Position numbers and translations under genes: made by a program | Notes under the pieces: generated by a model | Told to the model about the DNA's origin: nothing | Databases searched by the model: none | Seen by the model: only the letters and a program-made list of their open reading frames with translations | Shown here: one piece after another, positions 1 to 7,568 of the stretch | Position numbering within the stretch: position 1 is the first letter of the stretch | Layout of the letters: each line of letters opens with the position of its first letter | Assembly (NCBI GenBank): GCA_002502295.1 | Contig: DANX01000116.1 | Span: forward strand, 1 to 10,026 | Direction: 5' to 3' | Length of the DNA stretch: 10,026 bases | Origin: Euryarchaeota archaeon UBA561 | GTDB lineage: Archaea; Thermoplasmatota; Poseidoniia; Poseidoniales; Poseidoniaceae

Positions 1-2153
1 GGCTGTTGCGTTACCTCGGGGCCTTTCCCGACACGCTTGCGAATGCATGGGATGTTCCAAGGGACATTTCGCTTCCGGGGCTCTCCGATGCCATGGGCGT
101 GGTGCGTTCAGGGCTCAACCAACCGCTCAACGCCCTGCTGAAGCTTGACTTCATCTCCGTTCGTGTTGCTCACGTGCTGGGTGGCGGTTCAAGGCGGAGA
201 CAGGTCTACCACATCACCGATGTCGGTCGTTCATGGTTGGTTCAACATCCGCTCGTTTCAGAACCTGCATCGGCTCACCCGCCTGCTGAAGTGCTGACTG
301 CAGCCTCAATCGTTGGCCGGGGCGATGAACTTCACGCCCTGACGAGCCTCGTCGAGGAACACAACATCGCGCTCATCGGTGGCCTCTCTGGTGTTGGTAA
401 AACCACGCTTCTTCGTGCTTGGGCCGATGGACAAAGCATCCCTGTGCGGTGGTCGACCCTCAATGAATTGAGTGACACGACCTCTATCATGGTTGATTGG
501 ATGCCTAATGAGAAGGTTCTCGCGAAGGATATGGAAGCCATGGTTGAGCAGGTTGCCGAACGTGGGCCAGCGGTGCTGGTGGTGGATGACCTTCATCGTT
601 TGGCGGAACGCCATCAAGAGGCGGTTGCGCTGCTGTTTGAGGGTCTTCGAGAGCGCCAACAGGCGATCGTTCTTGCTGGACGCCTTCCTCTCCCTGAACG
701 ATTTGAATGGCCCTTGCTCCACCTCGGAAACCTTGCTCCAAAAGACGCCAAACATCTCTTGGGTGAACACCTCGATGACGATCTGAGGCATCGCGTAGCC
801 AAAGCCCTCGACGGGCACCCCATGGCGATTAACCTCTACCGTGAAGGAGATTCATTGCCGGAAGCAGGCGAAGACATCCAAATCTTCGTTGAACAAACCA
901 TGCTGAACGGTTTGACCGAGGAGGGCCTTGAGGGCCTGGACACCATGGTGCTGTTTCCTCGTCCCCTACCGTCAGAGGTTGCGCCCGCAGTTGAATCCAT
1001 TGCGGAGCTTGACGAACGGGCGTTGCTTCGCTGGTCACCCGATGGCCTTGACGTTGAAGTGCAGCACTTGATTCGAAACGTCCGTCGAACCATGCTGGAT
1101 GAAAAGCGGCTTCGATCGCTTCACCAACGCGCATCTGACCACTGGGAAAACCACATGGAAAATCCGGCCTATGCTGTTTTGTATCTCTACCACCAACTGG
1201 CCTTGGACAAGGAGGACATCGCATCCAAGATGGGTGAACAATTTGACCGGCTTGTTTCCGGTCAAAGCGGGGCATTGGCCGTGATATTTGACAGAGCAAC
1301 CCAGCAACGACCGGACGACGAAGGCCTCCACTATTGGGCTGGACGAATCGCCCTGCACCGGCAGGAGAATGAACGCGTTCGTCAGCATCTGGGCGGCGTT
1401 CAAACCGACGTGCTTCGGAACGAATTGGCCCACGGATTGGCCGTCTTGGAAGGTGAATCGGAGGAAGCTGAACGCCTGTTGAAGGCACAACTCGAACAGG
1501 GTTCAAACGTTGATGCAGCGCGTTGGTTGCTCAAAGCGGCGGTTCAGCGAGTTGAAGACCGGTTGTTCGATGAGGTGAACAACGCTAACCTCGAGGATGT
1601 TCGTTCCCTTCTCGGTCGAATCAAACTCCCCGATGAGATTGAGACCCGTTCGTCCATTACCGTCAGCATGAGCCTTGTTCAGCACACCATGGCACTTCTG
1701 ACGGGGGACCTCGAGCGGGCACAGTCCCTCATCGACGGTTTGGAATCACTCAGTCATCGGCACGACCCCATCGTTCTCCATGCTCGGCTCAAGGCCGTGT
1801 TGTCATCTTCCACAGAGACGGGAGAGGACCACACCGGGATGTACGAACAAGCCGTAGCTGCTCAACCTTCACCCTTTCACAAAGCCGTCGTTGGGTTGAC
1901 GTTTGTAGAACACCTTGTTCGGACCGGGGCGAATTCGGCGCTGAAGGTTTTCGAATCGCTTCCACTTCCCGATGATTGGCCGGAAATGGGTACGCCCCAT
2001 CACCGGTATGCTGCCCGTTGGTGGTACCTGAAAGGGCATTTGGACGCTTCGAAATCGGCAATGGCTCTCCGAGAGGCTGCCCGTTGTTTCCGACAAGCTG
2101 GATGCGTAAACGCCGCTCGCTCGGCTGCGCAACGATTGCATAGAGTGCTCTAA
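1..2153 (+). CDS. Winged-helix STAND-family ATPase (5'-truncated), probable signal-responsive transcription regulator
   Basis: Residues are counted from a TTG at 6, but the frame stays open to the window edge, so the true start probably lies upstream. Residues 1-80 resemble a winged helix-turn-helix DNA-binding domain, with a helix rich in L/S/D near 24-45 and a GGGSRRR wing at about 59-65. A VGRGDEL segment (103-109) then opens a P-loop NTPase: Walker A at 126-133 (GLSGVGKT, K132), Walker B at 191-195 (LVVDD), a sensor-like LAGR at 223-226 and a GHP motif at 270-272, typical of NB-ARC/MalT-like STAND ATPases. The remaining 400 or so residues are helical and TPR-like, the usual place for sensing or oligomerisation in this class. 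By family analogy, ligand or partner binding would drive nucleotide exchange and control DNA binding; the target is unknown. The stop TAA lies 2 nt from the stop of the convergent RAM gene. The fold call is firm; the regulatory role is inferred. Confidence 0.8.
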   Translation, partial: LLRYLGAFPDTLANAWDVPRDISLPGLSDAMGVVRSGLNQPLNALLKLDFISVRVAHVLGGGSRRRQVYHITDVGRSWLVQHPLVSEPASAHPPAEVLTAASIVGRGDELHALTSLVEEHNIALIGGLSGVGKTTLLRAWADGQSIPVRWSTLNELSDTTSIMVDWMPNEKVLAKDMEAMVEQVAERGPAVLVVDDLHRLAERHQEAVALLFEGLRERQQAIVLAGRLPLPERFEWPLLHLGNLAPKDAKHLLGEHLDDDLRHRVAKALDGHPMAINLYREGDSLPEAGEDIQIFVEQTMLNGLTEEGLEGLDTMVLFPRPLPSEVAPAVESIAELDERALLRWSPDGLDVEVQHLIRNVRRTMLDEKRLRSLHQRASDHWENHMENPAYAVLYLYHQLALDKEDIASKMGEQFDRLVSGQSGALAVIFDRATQQRPDDEGLHYWAGRIALHRQENERVRQHLGGVQTDVLRNELAHGLAVLEGESEEAERLLKAQLEQGSNVDAARWLLKAAVQRVEDRLFDEVNNANLEDVRSLLGRIKLPDEIETRSSITVSMSLVQHTMALLTGDLERAQSLIDGLESLSHRHDPIVLHARLKAVLSSSTETGEDHTGMYEQAVAAQPSPFHKAVVGLTFVEHLVRTGANSALKVFESLPLPDDWPEMGTPHHRYAARWWYLKGHLDASKSAMALREAARCFRQAGCVNAARSAAQRLHRVL

Positions 2154-2155
2154 GG

Positions 2156-2389
2156 CTAAAGTTCGGCCCCGATGAGTGTCTTGGTCTCCCGGACTCCGGG
2201 GAGTTGGCGAATTTCTTCAACAATGCACCGCGTCAACGCGTATTCTTCGTCAGCCTGAACACGTGCAATGAGGTCGTATTCACCAAACAGCATCCAATGG
2301 TCGGTGACCAGGTCCACGTTGGCGAGCGCCTCACGAACCGTGGCTTCTTGTCCCGGATGGGTGGTCATTAACACAAAACCAATCGCCAT
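2156..2389 (-). CDS. Stand-alone Lrp/AsnC ligand-binding (RAM) domain protein, second of a tandem pair
   Basis: A 77-residue protein that is essentially one RAM (AsnC_trans_reg) domain with no helix-turn-helix. The beta-alpha-beta-beta-alpha-beta pattern is clear: FVLM at 5-8, the turn motif FGEYDL at 35-40 and GVRETKTLI at 65-73 near the C-terminus. In full-length Lrp/AsnC regulators this domain oligomerises and binds amino acids or similar small molecules between subunits. Stand-alone versions are known in archaea and are thought to assemble alone or with full-length regulators. ATG at 2387-2389 follows the stop of the upstream paralogue (TGA at 2394-2396) by 4 nt, so the two are very likely co-transcribed. 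The proteins align without gaps at 26 of 77 identical positions by hand count. The stop TAG (2156-2158) almost touches the stop of the convergent STAND gene. The ligand cannot be told from sequence. Confidence 0.85.
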   Translation of the reverse strand: MAIGFVLMTTHPGQEATVREALANVDLVTDHWMLFGEYDLIARVQADEEYALTRCIVEEIRQLPGVRETKTLIGAEL

Positions 2390-2393
2390 GCTC

Positions 2394-2627
2394 TCAAGCC
2401 CCCACAGCGATCAGCGTTTGTGTTTCCTTGACGCCCGTAATCCTACGGAAGGAGTCCATCAGGAGAACGGAGAGTTCTTTCGAGGTGGGCGATGAAATCC
2501 GAACGAGCAGGTCAAATTCACCGTACAGGGCGTGAACTTCCTTTACATCGTTGTGCCCTGCAAGCGTCAAGTAGACCTCCCGTTCATGGGTCGGTTCGGT
2601 TTTGAACAGCACAAATGCTTCCGGCAT
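2394..2627 (-). CDS. Stand-alone Lrp/AsnC ligand-binding (RAM) domain protein, first of a tandem pair
   Basis: A 77-residue RAM-domain protein with FVLF at 5-8, the YGEFDL turn at 35-40 and GVKETQTLI at 65-73, and no DNA-binding domain. The frame runs open to 2942, but that extension enters the divergent surface-protein gene and has no domain character, so an internal start is needed. ATG at 2625-2627 is preferred over ATG at 2637-2639. It gives exactly the length of the downstream paralogue, and an AT-rich AATAAAT (2651-2657, minus strand) then sits at -30 to -24, right for a leaderless archaeal transcript. The gene leads a two-gene operon with its paralogue 4 nt downstream. As separate but similar RAM subunits the pair could form mixed oligomers; that is inference. 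It is divergent from the large surface-protein gene, with 100 nt between starts. Confidence 0.82.
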   Translation of the reverse strand: MPEAFVLFKTEPTHEREVYLTLAGHNDVKEVHALYGEFDLLVRISSPTSKELSVLLMDSFRRITGVKETQTLIAVGA

Positions 2628-2727
2628 AGCCTCAAGCATCTCAAGTCGGGATTTATTGGTTCCTGCTGGAGTTCGTTGTGGACACGGCAGGGGACCTTTC
2701 AAGAAGGACGGGGGGTCCCTATGACGC
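2628..2727. promoter_or_regulatory. Divergent promoter region between RAM operon and surface-protein gene
   Basis: This 100-nt gap separates two divergent starts. On the minus strand AATAAAT (2651-2657) lies at -30 to -24 from the RAM start and is a fair TATA-like box. On the plus strand TTTCAAGAA (2697-2705) lies at -31 to -23 from the surface-protein ATG; it is a weak TATA candidate but at the correct leaderless distance. ATTTATT (2651-2657) could also be read in the plus direction, which would leave a leader of roughly 45 nt. An inverted repeat, GGGACC (2691-2696) and GGTCCC (2714-2719) with a 17-nt loop, brackets the plus-strand box and could be an operator or RNA hairpin. No convincing Shine-Dalgarno site is seen for either gene. 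Confidence 0.45.
2691..2719. repeat. Inverted repeat GGGACC/GGTCCC upstream of surface-protein gene
   Basis: Two perfect 6-nt arms separated by 17 nt end 8 nt before the ATG at 2728. They flank the weak AT element at 2697-2705. The spacing between arm centres is about 23 nt, roughly two helical turns, as for a dimeric repressor site, but a 6-bp match is short and may be chance. Confidence 0.3.
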
Positions 2728-5700
2728 ATGAAGCACGCACCGTCCGTCAGGACAGCGCTCTCACTTGTGCTTCTTTTTGTTCTTCCATTGTTGCTGCACA
2801 TGGTTCCTGCCGGGTACGACGTCCTCGTAAGTGACGATGCGGATGAACCCCAGTTCACCCAAGCTCGAGCCCAAACCACGTGGTCGGGCACCCAAACGCT
2901 CACCGGTTCGTACACGATCGGTGTGGCGGATGAAGTCATCATTCAGCCATGTACAGTGGTTCAACTGCCAGCAAACGAACGAATCGTTGTTGACGGGCGG
3001 CTCACGGTGTTGGGCACGGAATCATGCCCTGTTCTTTTGGAAGCCTCAGCATTGGGCGACCATGAAGGGATTCAATTCAACAGTTCGTCAGCAGGTCGCG
3101 GTTCGCTCATTCAGAACCTCACCATTGAGGACGCTATTTACGGCGTCACCGTCTATGGTTCCAACCCAGTCATGGAAAACCTGACCGTGGTCAATCCCGA
3201 TCGCGTGGCGGTTGATTTGTTTCAATCCGCCACCCCACGAATCACCGATTTATTTGTTGACCAAGCCGGCCGAGAGATCGCCTTTCAAAACGACTGGCGA
3301 TACGGTCTAGGCCTTTCAATCGGTGCAGGCTCTACACCCATTGTTAATCGAGCCGTCTTTTCCGACATCTTGACCCGAGCCGTCAACATTTGGGGTGGTT
3401 CAGGCGGCCTGATTCAAGGCATAACCATTGACAATTGTACGGGTTCATCTTGGGCCATGGTGGCTGGCATTTGGGTGGAGGATAGCCAGCCACTGCTCAC
3501 CAACATTTCCATCAAAAAATCCGATACGGGGATCGTTGTTCGCCACATCGATGATGGAGGTTATACACACGCAGTTGTCCGCAACGCCCACATCAGCGAC
3601 TCGATGTACAGAGGCGTTTATGTCGACAAAAACAACCACACGAACTACACCAATTACGAGACGGCTGACTTTACCAACCTCACCATCACGGGCACGGGGG
3701 CTTCAGGTGCGAAAGCCCCAAACATCGGCTATGCAGCACTTGAGGTCAACGCGACTGGTGCGTGGTTTGATGACACACACATCGAAGATTCCACCACCGT
3801 TGGTGTCCGACTGTATTTTGTTGATTCAACCACCACCTTCCGCAACCTAACGGTAAGAGATTCAGGCGATCCCGGTCAAGGTCCACATGAGGCTGGAATT
3901 GCTGTGCGCTCCTCGTTCTTTGCTCCGACCATTGACGGCCTCGAGGTTTCTGGTTCGGTTGGTCCTGGCGTTCACTCCACTTCCGGAGGGGCCATTCAGG
4001 GCAGCGATTGGGTGCTGCATAACAACACCAAACAAGGGCTCATTGTGGACCGAGCCACGGTCTCCGTCGAGGGGATGCATCTCGCCGATAACGGTTATTC
4101 CGGGGCCCATGTGTTGGATGCCTTCCGTGTGGACTTCCTCAACATGACCGCTGAAAACAACGGTGCTTCGACCGCGGCCACGGCAGAGGAACAGGCAGGC
4201 CTGTATTACTTTGAATCCAACGACATCGAATCCTCTTCGGGGGACGTTCGCTGCTCATCATGCACCATCTCCGGTTCCCAAGGGCACGGTCTGCTGGCCG
4301 TAAATTCGGTAGACCTCCGATTGGATGACCTGCACCTCTTCAGCAACAATCCCACCTTGCCTGCCCTCGAGATTGACAACACCGACACGATGCCAACAGG
4401 CGCAAGCGGACGGATATACATCAACCAGGCCCATGTTGAGACTGAGAGCCCAACTCAACCCGCTGTGAAACTGCAACGAGCCGCAGTGGCGATGGATGGC
4501 TTGTCGATGTCCGGTAATCACACGGGCTTGGACTGGCGAGGCGATAACAACGGTCAATTCGGATCATACCTGAACAATTCAGTGTTCTCGGGAACGCAGT
4601 GCGTGTCCCTTGAAGGCCATCCATCGCTCAGCGGTCATGGCAATCGGATTTCAACGGCGTGCACGGGCGATGTTGTTCTTACGGACAGCCACGTGAATTG
4701 GTCTGGACTGGTCGATGACCGGAGCGCCACTGGCGCCCCGACCGTGCTAAGCCTTGATGCGACCTCTCGACTTCATCTTCACCAACCTGTCAACGTATCC
4801 TATGCTTCTGCTTCGCTCGCAACTGGAGCTGAGCTTGACGTTGCCTGGGACCTCACCGTTTGGGTCATCAACAACAATTCCAACGGTATTCCTGCCGCAT
4901 ATGTCAACGTCACTTTTGCGCAGTATGAGCCGTCCATCGTGTTGCCGACAAACGATGACGGGTACCTGTTCCTTCCAGATTTTATTGGCCAGCGATGGAC
5001 GTCGTTGGGCGCCAGCAGCGACAACACCGCTGACGTGGATTGCGGTTATTTTGGTGTTTCAAATTCAACCACCACCATGTTCAACCAAGACACCGTGATT
5101 TACTGCCATCTCCCACTTGAAAATCAAGCCCCGTTCATTCGCTGGTCGTCTCCAGAAGACGGTAGTGTCTTTTCCTCGCAAAGCGAGGTGTTGTTCAACG
5201 CCAGCGATTCATGGGATCTTGATGATGACGCTTTGACGTTCACGTGGAGAAGTTCCCTTGACGATTACATCGTTGCTGGATGCGTAGGTGTGTTCCAAAG
5301 CAATGGCCATCCAGATGATGGTGTCCCGTTTTTGACCAACGGGGACCCTCTTTCACAAGATCCTCCTTACTGTCAACTTTCAGACGGCGTCCACGAAATC
5401 ACCCTTGAAGTGTGCGACATTCAACACTGTCAAACAGAAGTTCGTACCATTGAACTGGTCAACCTTCCACCCACGCTGGTGGTTGACTTTGAGCCTGCGT
5501 TGTCCCCATGGAGTGAACTGATCATGCCCCAGACGGGCACCGTGGTCGTCAACACCACCGGCACCTTCGACCCCGAGGGCGACGATTTAGCATGCGTCAT
5601 TGATTTCAACGGTGAGGGGGCTGATTGGGGCAACCAGTGGGTGTGTCCTGAGGAACTCACTTACACCTTTGACTACACCACGGAGGATCCGCCTGCTTCC

Positions 5701-7521
5701 GCCGCATTGACGGTCATGGCGTTTGATGCCGTGGGCAACAACGCCACCTTCAGCGTCCCGGTCATTCTCTACAACGAAATCCCAGAACCGGTGTTAACGG
5801 TGGACCGACCGTCCAACGGAAGTGAAGCGCTCGTGACCTTTGATGGAAGTGCGACGGTCGACCCCGAGGGTGATGCGCTCTCCATCACGTTCACTTCGTC
5901 GCTTGACGGGGTGCTTCACGTCGGTTCGGAGTTGATGTGGGAAGGGCACCTCTCCCGAGGTGTTCACACCATCACCATGGAGGTAACCGATGACCGTGCA
6001 GAGCACGCCAACCAGAGCAAATCCACCTCCATTTTGCTCACGGTCGACAACGCCGAACCGATAGCGGTCATAGCCTCACCTCCAGCTCAAACCTTTGACA
6101 GCTCAGAACTCATCTTTTTCTCGGCCAATGGCTCGGGAGACGCCGATGCTGCTTGTTCCACGTTCCCTACGGATGGTTCGTGGGTATGCGCGCCGTTTGA
6201 ACCCGCTTCTGGGACCGAATTTTTGGTTGTCACATGGACCAGCAGCCTTGACGGGCGCCTCACGCCTGAGGGCGAAGATTGGCTTCTGTTTGAAGAGCGG
6301 TTAAGTGCAGGCGACCACACCATCACGTTGAGTGTTGACGACGGCATTCATGAACCGATAACGACGACCCGTGAGTTGACGATCAGACCCTCTGCACCCG
6401 TGCTGGGTTTGGTCAGTCCAGTTTCGGACTCAGTGCACCTGTCATCAACCGTCTTCATGCTTGACGCCTCACAAAGCGTTGACTTCGATGAAGATACGTT
6501 CACCATCACCCTTCGGTCATCCGAGGAATCCAACCCGCTGCTGGTGGATGTTGACCCGAACCAACAACACGCCTTTTCGCTCCGGGCAGGGGAACACACC
6601 ATGACGGTAACATTGACCGATGCTTCGGGTAATTCCCGAGACGAAAGTTTCAGCCTCACAGTTATCGAATCCGCCCCAGTTCTCGTGCTTCTTTCTCCTC
6701 AAAATCGCGATTCCATCGTTCCGGGTGGCACGTTGGTTCTTGAGGAAGCATCCTACGATGCTGACAATGACTTGACGGTGAGGGAGTGGCGACGGTACGC
6801 CCCTGATCTGAGCTCTCCTGAGGTCGTTTCAACCAATTCCAGAGAGGAACTCACGGGCCTTCTTCCGGGTGAGTATCATCTTTCTCTTTATGTTGAAGAC
6901 GTCCGTGGGAATTGGGTTGAGGAACACATCAACATCACCATTCAATCAAGTCTGCCGTCGCTTGACCGGGATTCACTTGTTCTCAATTCGGAAACGTTCA
7001 CTCAAAACGAACTGAACACGCTTAATGTTCGCATTTCGCTCAGCGACCCCGATGGAACAACGGACGATGTGCGCATGAACATCACGTTGGGGATTCAACA
7101 GTGGGAGGCAAACCTCACCGATGATGACGGCGATGGTGTTTGGGAGGGTTCCCTCAACTGGCAGCCTGAAACCACCGGTCGCCCGCTGCTGAAAATAATC
7201 GCAAAAGACGGCGAAGGAGACCGCGCCAACGTTGATTTCTTGTCCCGTAACCTGGTGGTTGAAGCACCATCGGATGACATGCGAGGTTTGCTGCTTGGCG
7301 CCACTTCGCTCGGGTTTGTGTTTGTTATTGGCTTGGTCGCCCTCATGATTTCTCGGCGACGTCGGGCGCAAGAAGAACTTGAAATCATGACGTCATGGGA
7401 TGCCTTCAAATCGCCCACTCCCAAAACCGTGGAGACGACGAGTGAAGCGCCTATGGTTGAAGGAAACGCCATGGACGGCACCGAGGAAGTTCAAGCAGAA
7501 CTTGACCTTGACTTCGATTGA
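2728..7521 (+). CDS. Giant secreted, membrane-anchored surface protein: beta-helix plus Ig/PKD-like repeats
   Basis: A 1597-residue protein. ATG at 2728 is the first possible start because an in-frame TGA lies at 2722-2724. A signal peptide follows: basic n-region with K2 and R8, hydrophobic core 9-28. Residues of about 50-690 form a parallel beta-helix (PbH1/NosD-like), with recurrent short strands of the N-LT-I/V type and Gly/Asn turns. Residues 703-798 look like a carboxypeptidase-regulatory-type beta domain. From about 800 to 1510 there are roughly seven Ig/PKD-like domains near 100 residues each, with acidic turns such as DPEGD (948-952 and 1046-1050). The last holds a DDDGDG calcium-type loop (1465-1470). 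A TM helix (1520-1542) is followed by RRRR (1543-1546) and a 51-residue tail ending in acidic residues. This gives an outside-facing stalk and head with a short cytoplasmic tail. About 28 NxS/T sequons are visible. Adhesion or polysaccharide binding/cleavage is likely; no catalytic site is evident. Confidence 0.85.
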   Translation: MKHAPSVRTALSLVLLFVLPLLLHMVPAGYDVLVSDDADEPQFTQARAQTTWSGTQTLTGSYTIGVADEVIIQPCTVVQLPANERIVVDGRLTVLGTESCPVLLEASALGDHEGIQFNSSSAGRGSLIQNLTIEDAIYGVTVYGSNPVMENLTVVNPDRVAVDLFQSATPRITDLFVDQAGREIAFQNDWRYGLGLSIGAGSTPIVNRAVFSDILTRAVNIWGGSGGLIQGITIDNCTGSSWAMVAGIWVEDSQPLLTNISIKKSDTGIVVRHIDDGGYTHAVVRNAHISDSMYRGVYVDKNNHTNYTNYETADFTNLTITGTGASGAKAPNIGYAALEVNATGAWFDDTHIEDSTTVGVRLYFVDSTTTFRNLTVRDSGDPGQGPHEAGIAVRSSFFAPTIDGLEVSGSVGPGVHSTSGGAIQGSDWVLHNNTKQGLIVDRATVSVEGMHLADNGYSGAHVLDAFRVDFLNMTAENNGASTAATAEEQAGLYYFESNDIESSSGDVRCSSCTISGSQGHGLLAVNSVDLRLDDLHLFSNNPTLPALEIDNTDTMPTGASGRIYINQAHVETESPTQPAVKLQRAAVAMDGLSMSGNHTGLDWRGDNNGQFGSYLNNSVFSGTQCVSLEGHPSLSGHGNRISTACTGDVVLTDSHVNWSGLVDDRSATGAPTVLSLDATSRLHLHQPVNVSYASASLATGAELDVAWDLTVWVINNNSNGIPAAYVNVTFAQYEPSIVLPTNDDGYLFLPDFIGQRWTSLGASSDNTADVDCGYFGVSNSTTTMFNQDTVIYCHLPLENQAPFIRWSSPEDGSVFSSQSEVLFNASDSWDLDDDALTFTWRSSLDDYIVAGCVGVFQSNGHPDDGVPFLTNGDPLSQDPPYCQLSDGVHEITLEVCDIQHCQTEVRTIELVNLPPTLVVDFEPALSPWSELIMPQTGTVVVNTTGTFDPEGDDLACVIDFNGEGADWGNQWVCPEELTYTFDYTTEDPPASAALTVMAFDAVGNNATFSVPVILYNEIPEPVLTVDRPSNGSEALVTFDGSATVDPEGDALSITFTSSLDGVLHVGSELMWEGHLSRGVHTITMEVTDDRAEHANQSKSTSILLTVDNAEPIAVIASPPAQTFDSSELIFFSANGSGDADAACSTFPTDGSWVCAPFEPASGTEFLVVTWTSSLDGRLTPEGEDWLLFEERLSAGDHTITLSVDDGIHEPITTTRELTIRPSAPVLGLVSPVSDSVHLSSTVFMLDASQSVDFDEDTFTITLRSSEESNPLLVDVDPNQQHAFSLRAGEHTMTVTLTDASGNSRDESFSLTVIESAPVLVLLSPQNRDSIVPGGTLVLEEASYDADNDLTVREWRRYAPDLSSPEVVSTNSREELTGLLPGEYHLSLYVEDVRGNWVEEHINITIQSSLPSLDRDSLVLNSETFTQNELNTLNVRISLSDPDGTTDDVRMNITLGIQQWEANLTDDDGDGVWEGSLNWQPETTGRPLLKIIAKDGEGDRANVDFLSRNLVVEAPSDDMRGLLLGATSLGFVFVIGLVALMISRRRRAQEELEIMTSWDAFKSPTPKTVETTSEAPMVEGNAMDGTEEVQAELDLDFD

Positions 7522-7568
7522 AGGCACAGTTTAGCTACTCCAAAGCATCAGCGCTCTTTTTGCCTTCA
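7519..7568. terminator. Convergent intergenic inverted repeat with T-run, probable terminator
   Basis: TGAAGGCA (7519-7526) and TGCCTTCA (7561-7568) are perfect 8-nt inverted copies. Each arm begins with the stop codon of one of the two convergent genes, so both messages end in the same TGAAGGCA. A run of five T (7557-7561) comes just before the right arm and would serve as an archaeal U-tract terminator for the surface-protein transcript. The minus strand has no matching T-run here. The 34-nt loop is long, so the hairpin may be weak and the T-run may be the working element. Confidence 0.4.

Noticed and set aside
829..1506. 225-codon open frame on the minus strand opposite the STAND gene
   Set aside because: It lies wholly inside a well-supported gene, its translation is rich in Pro/Arg with no recognisable domain, and such long antisense frames are common in GC-rich genes.
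2532..2834. 100-codon plus-strand open frame across the RAM gene and divergent promoter
   Set aside because: It is antisense to the RAM gene, overlaps the start of the surface-protein gene in another frame and shows no domain.
2640..2942. N-terminal extension of the first RAM protein up to 2942
   Set aside because: It overlaps the promoter and signal-peptide region of the surface-protein gene, and has no RAM or HTH resemblance; the conserved domain begins at 2627.
7095..7481. 128-codon minus-strand open frame within the 3' end of the surface-protein gene
   Set aside because: Low-complexity Ser/Arg-rich translation that mirrors the coding frame; no start signals or domain.
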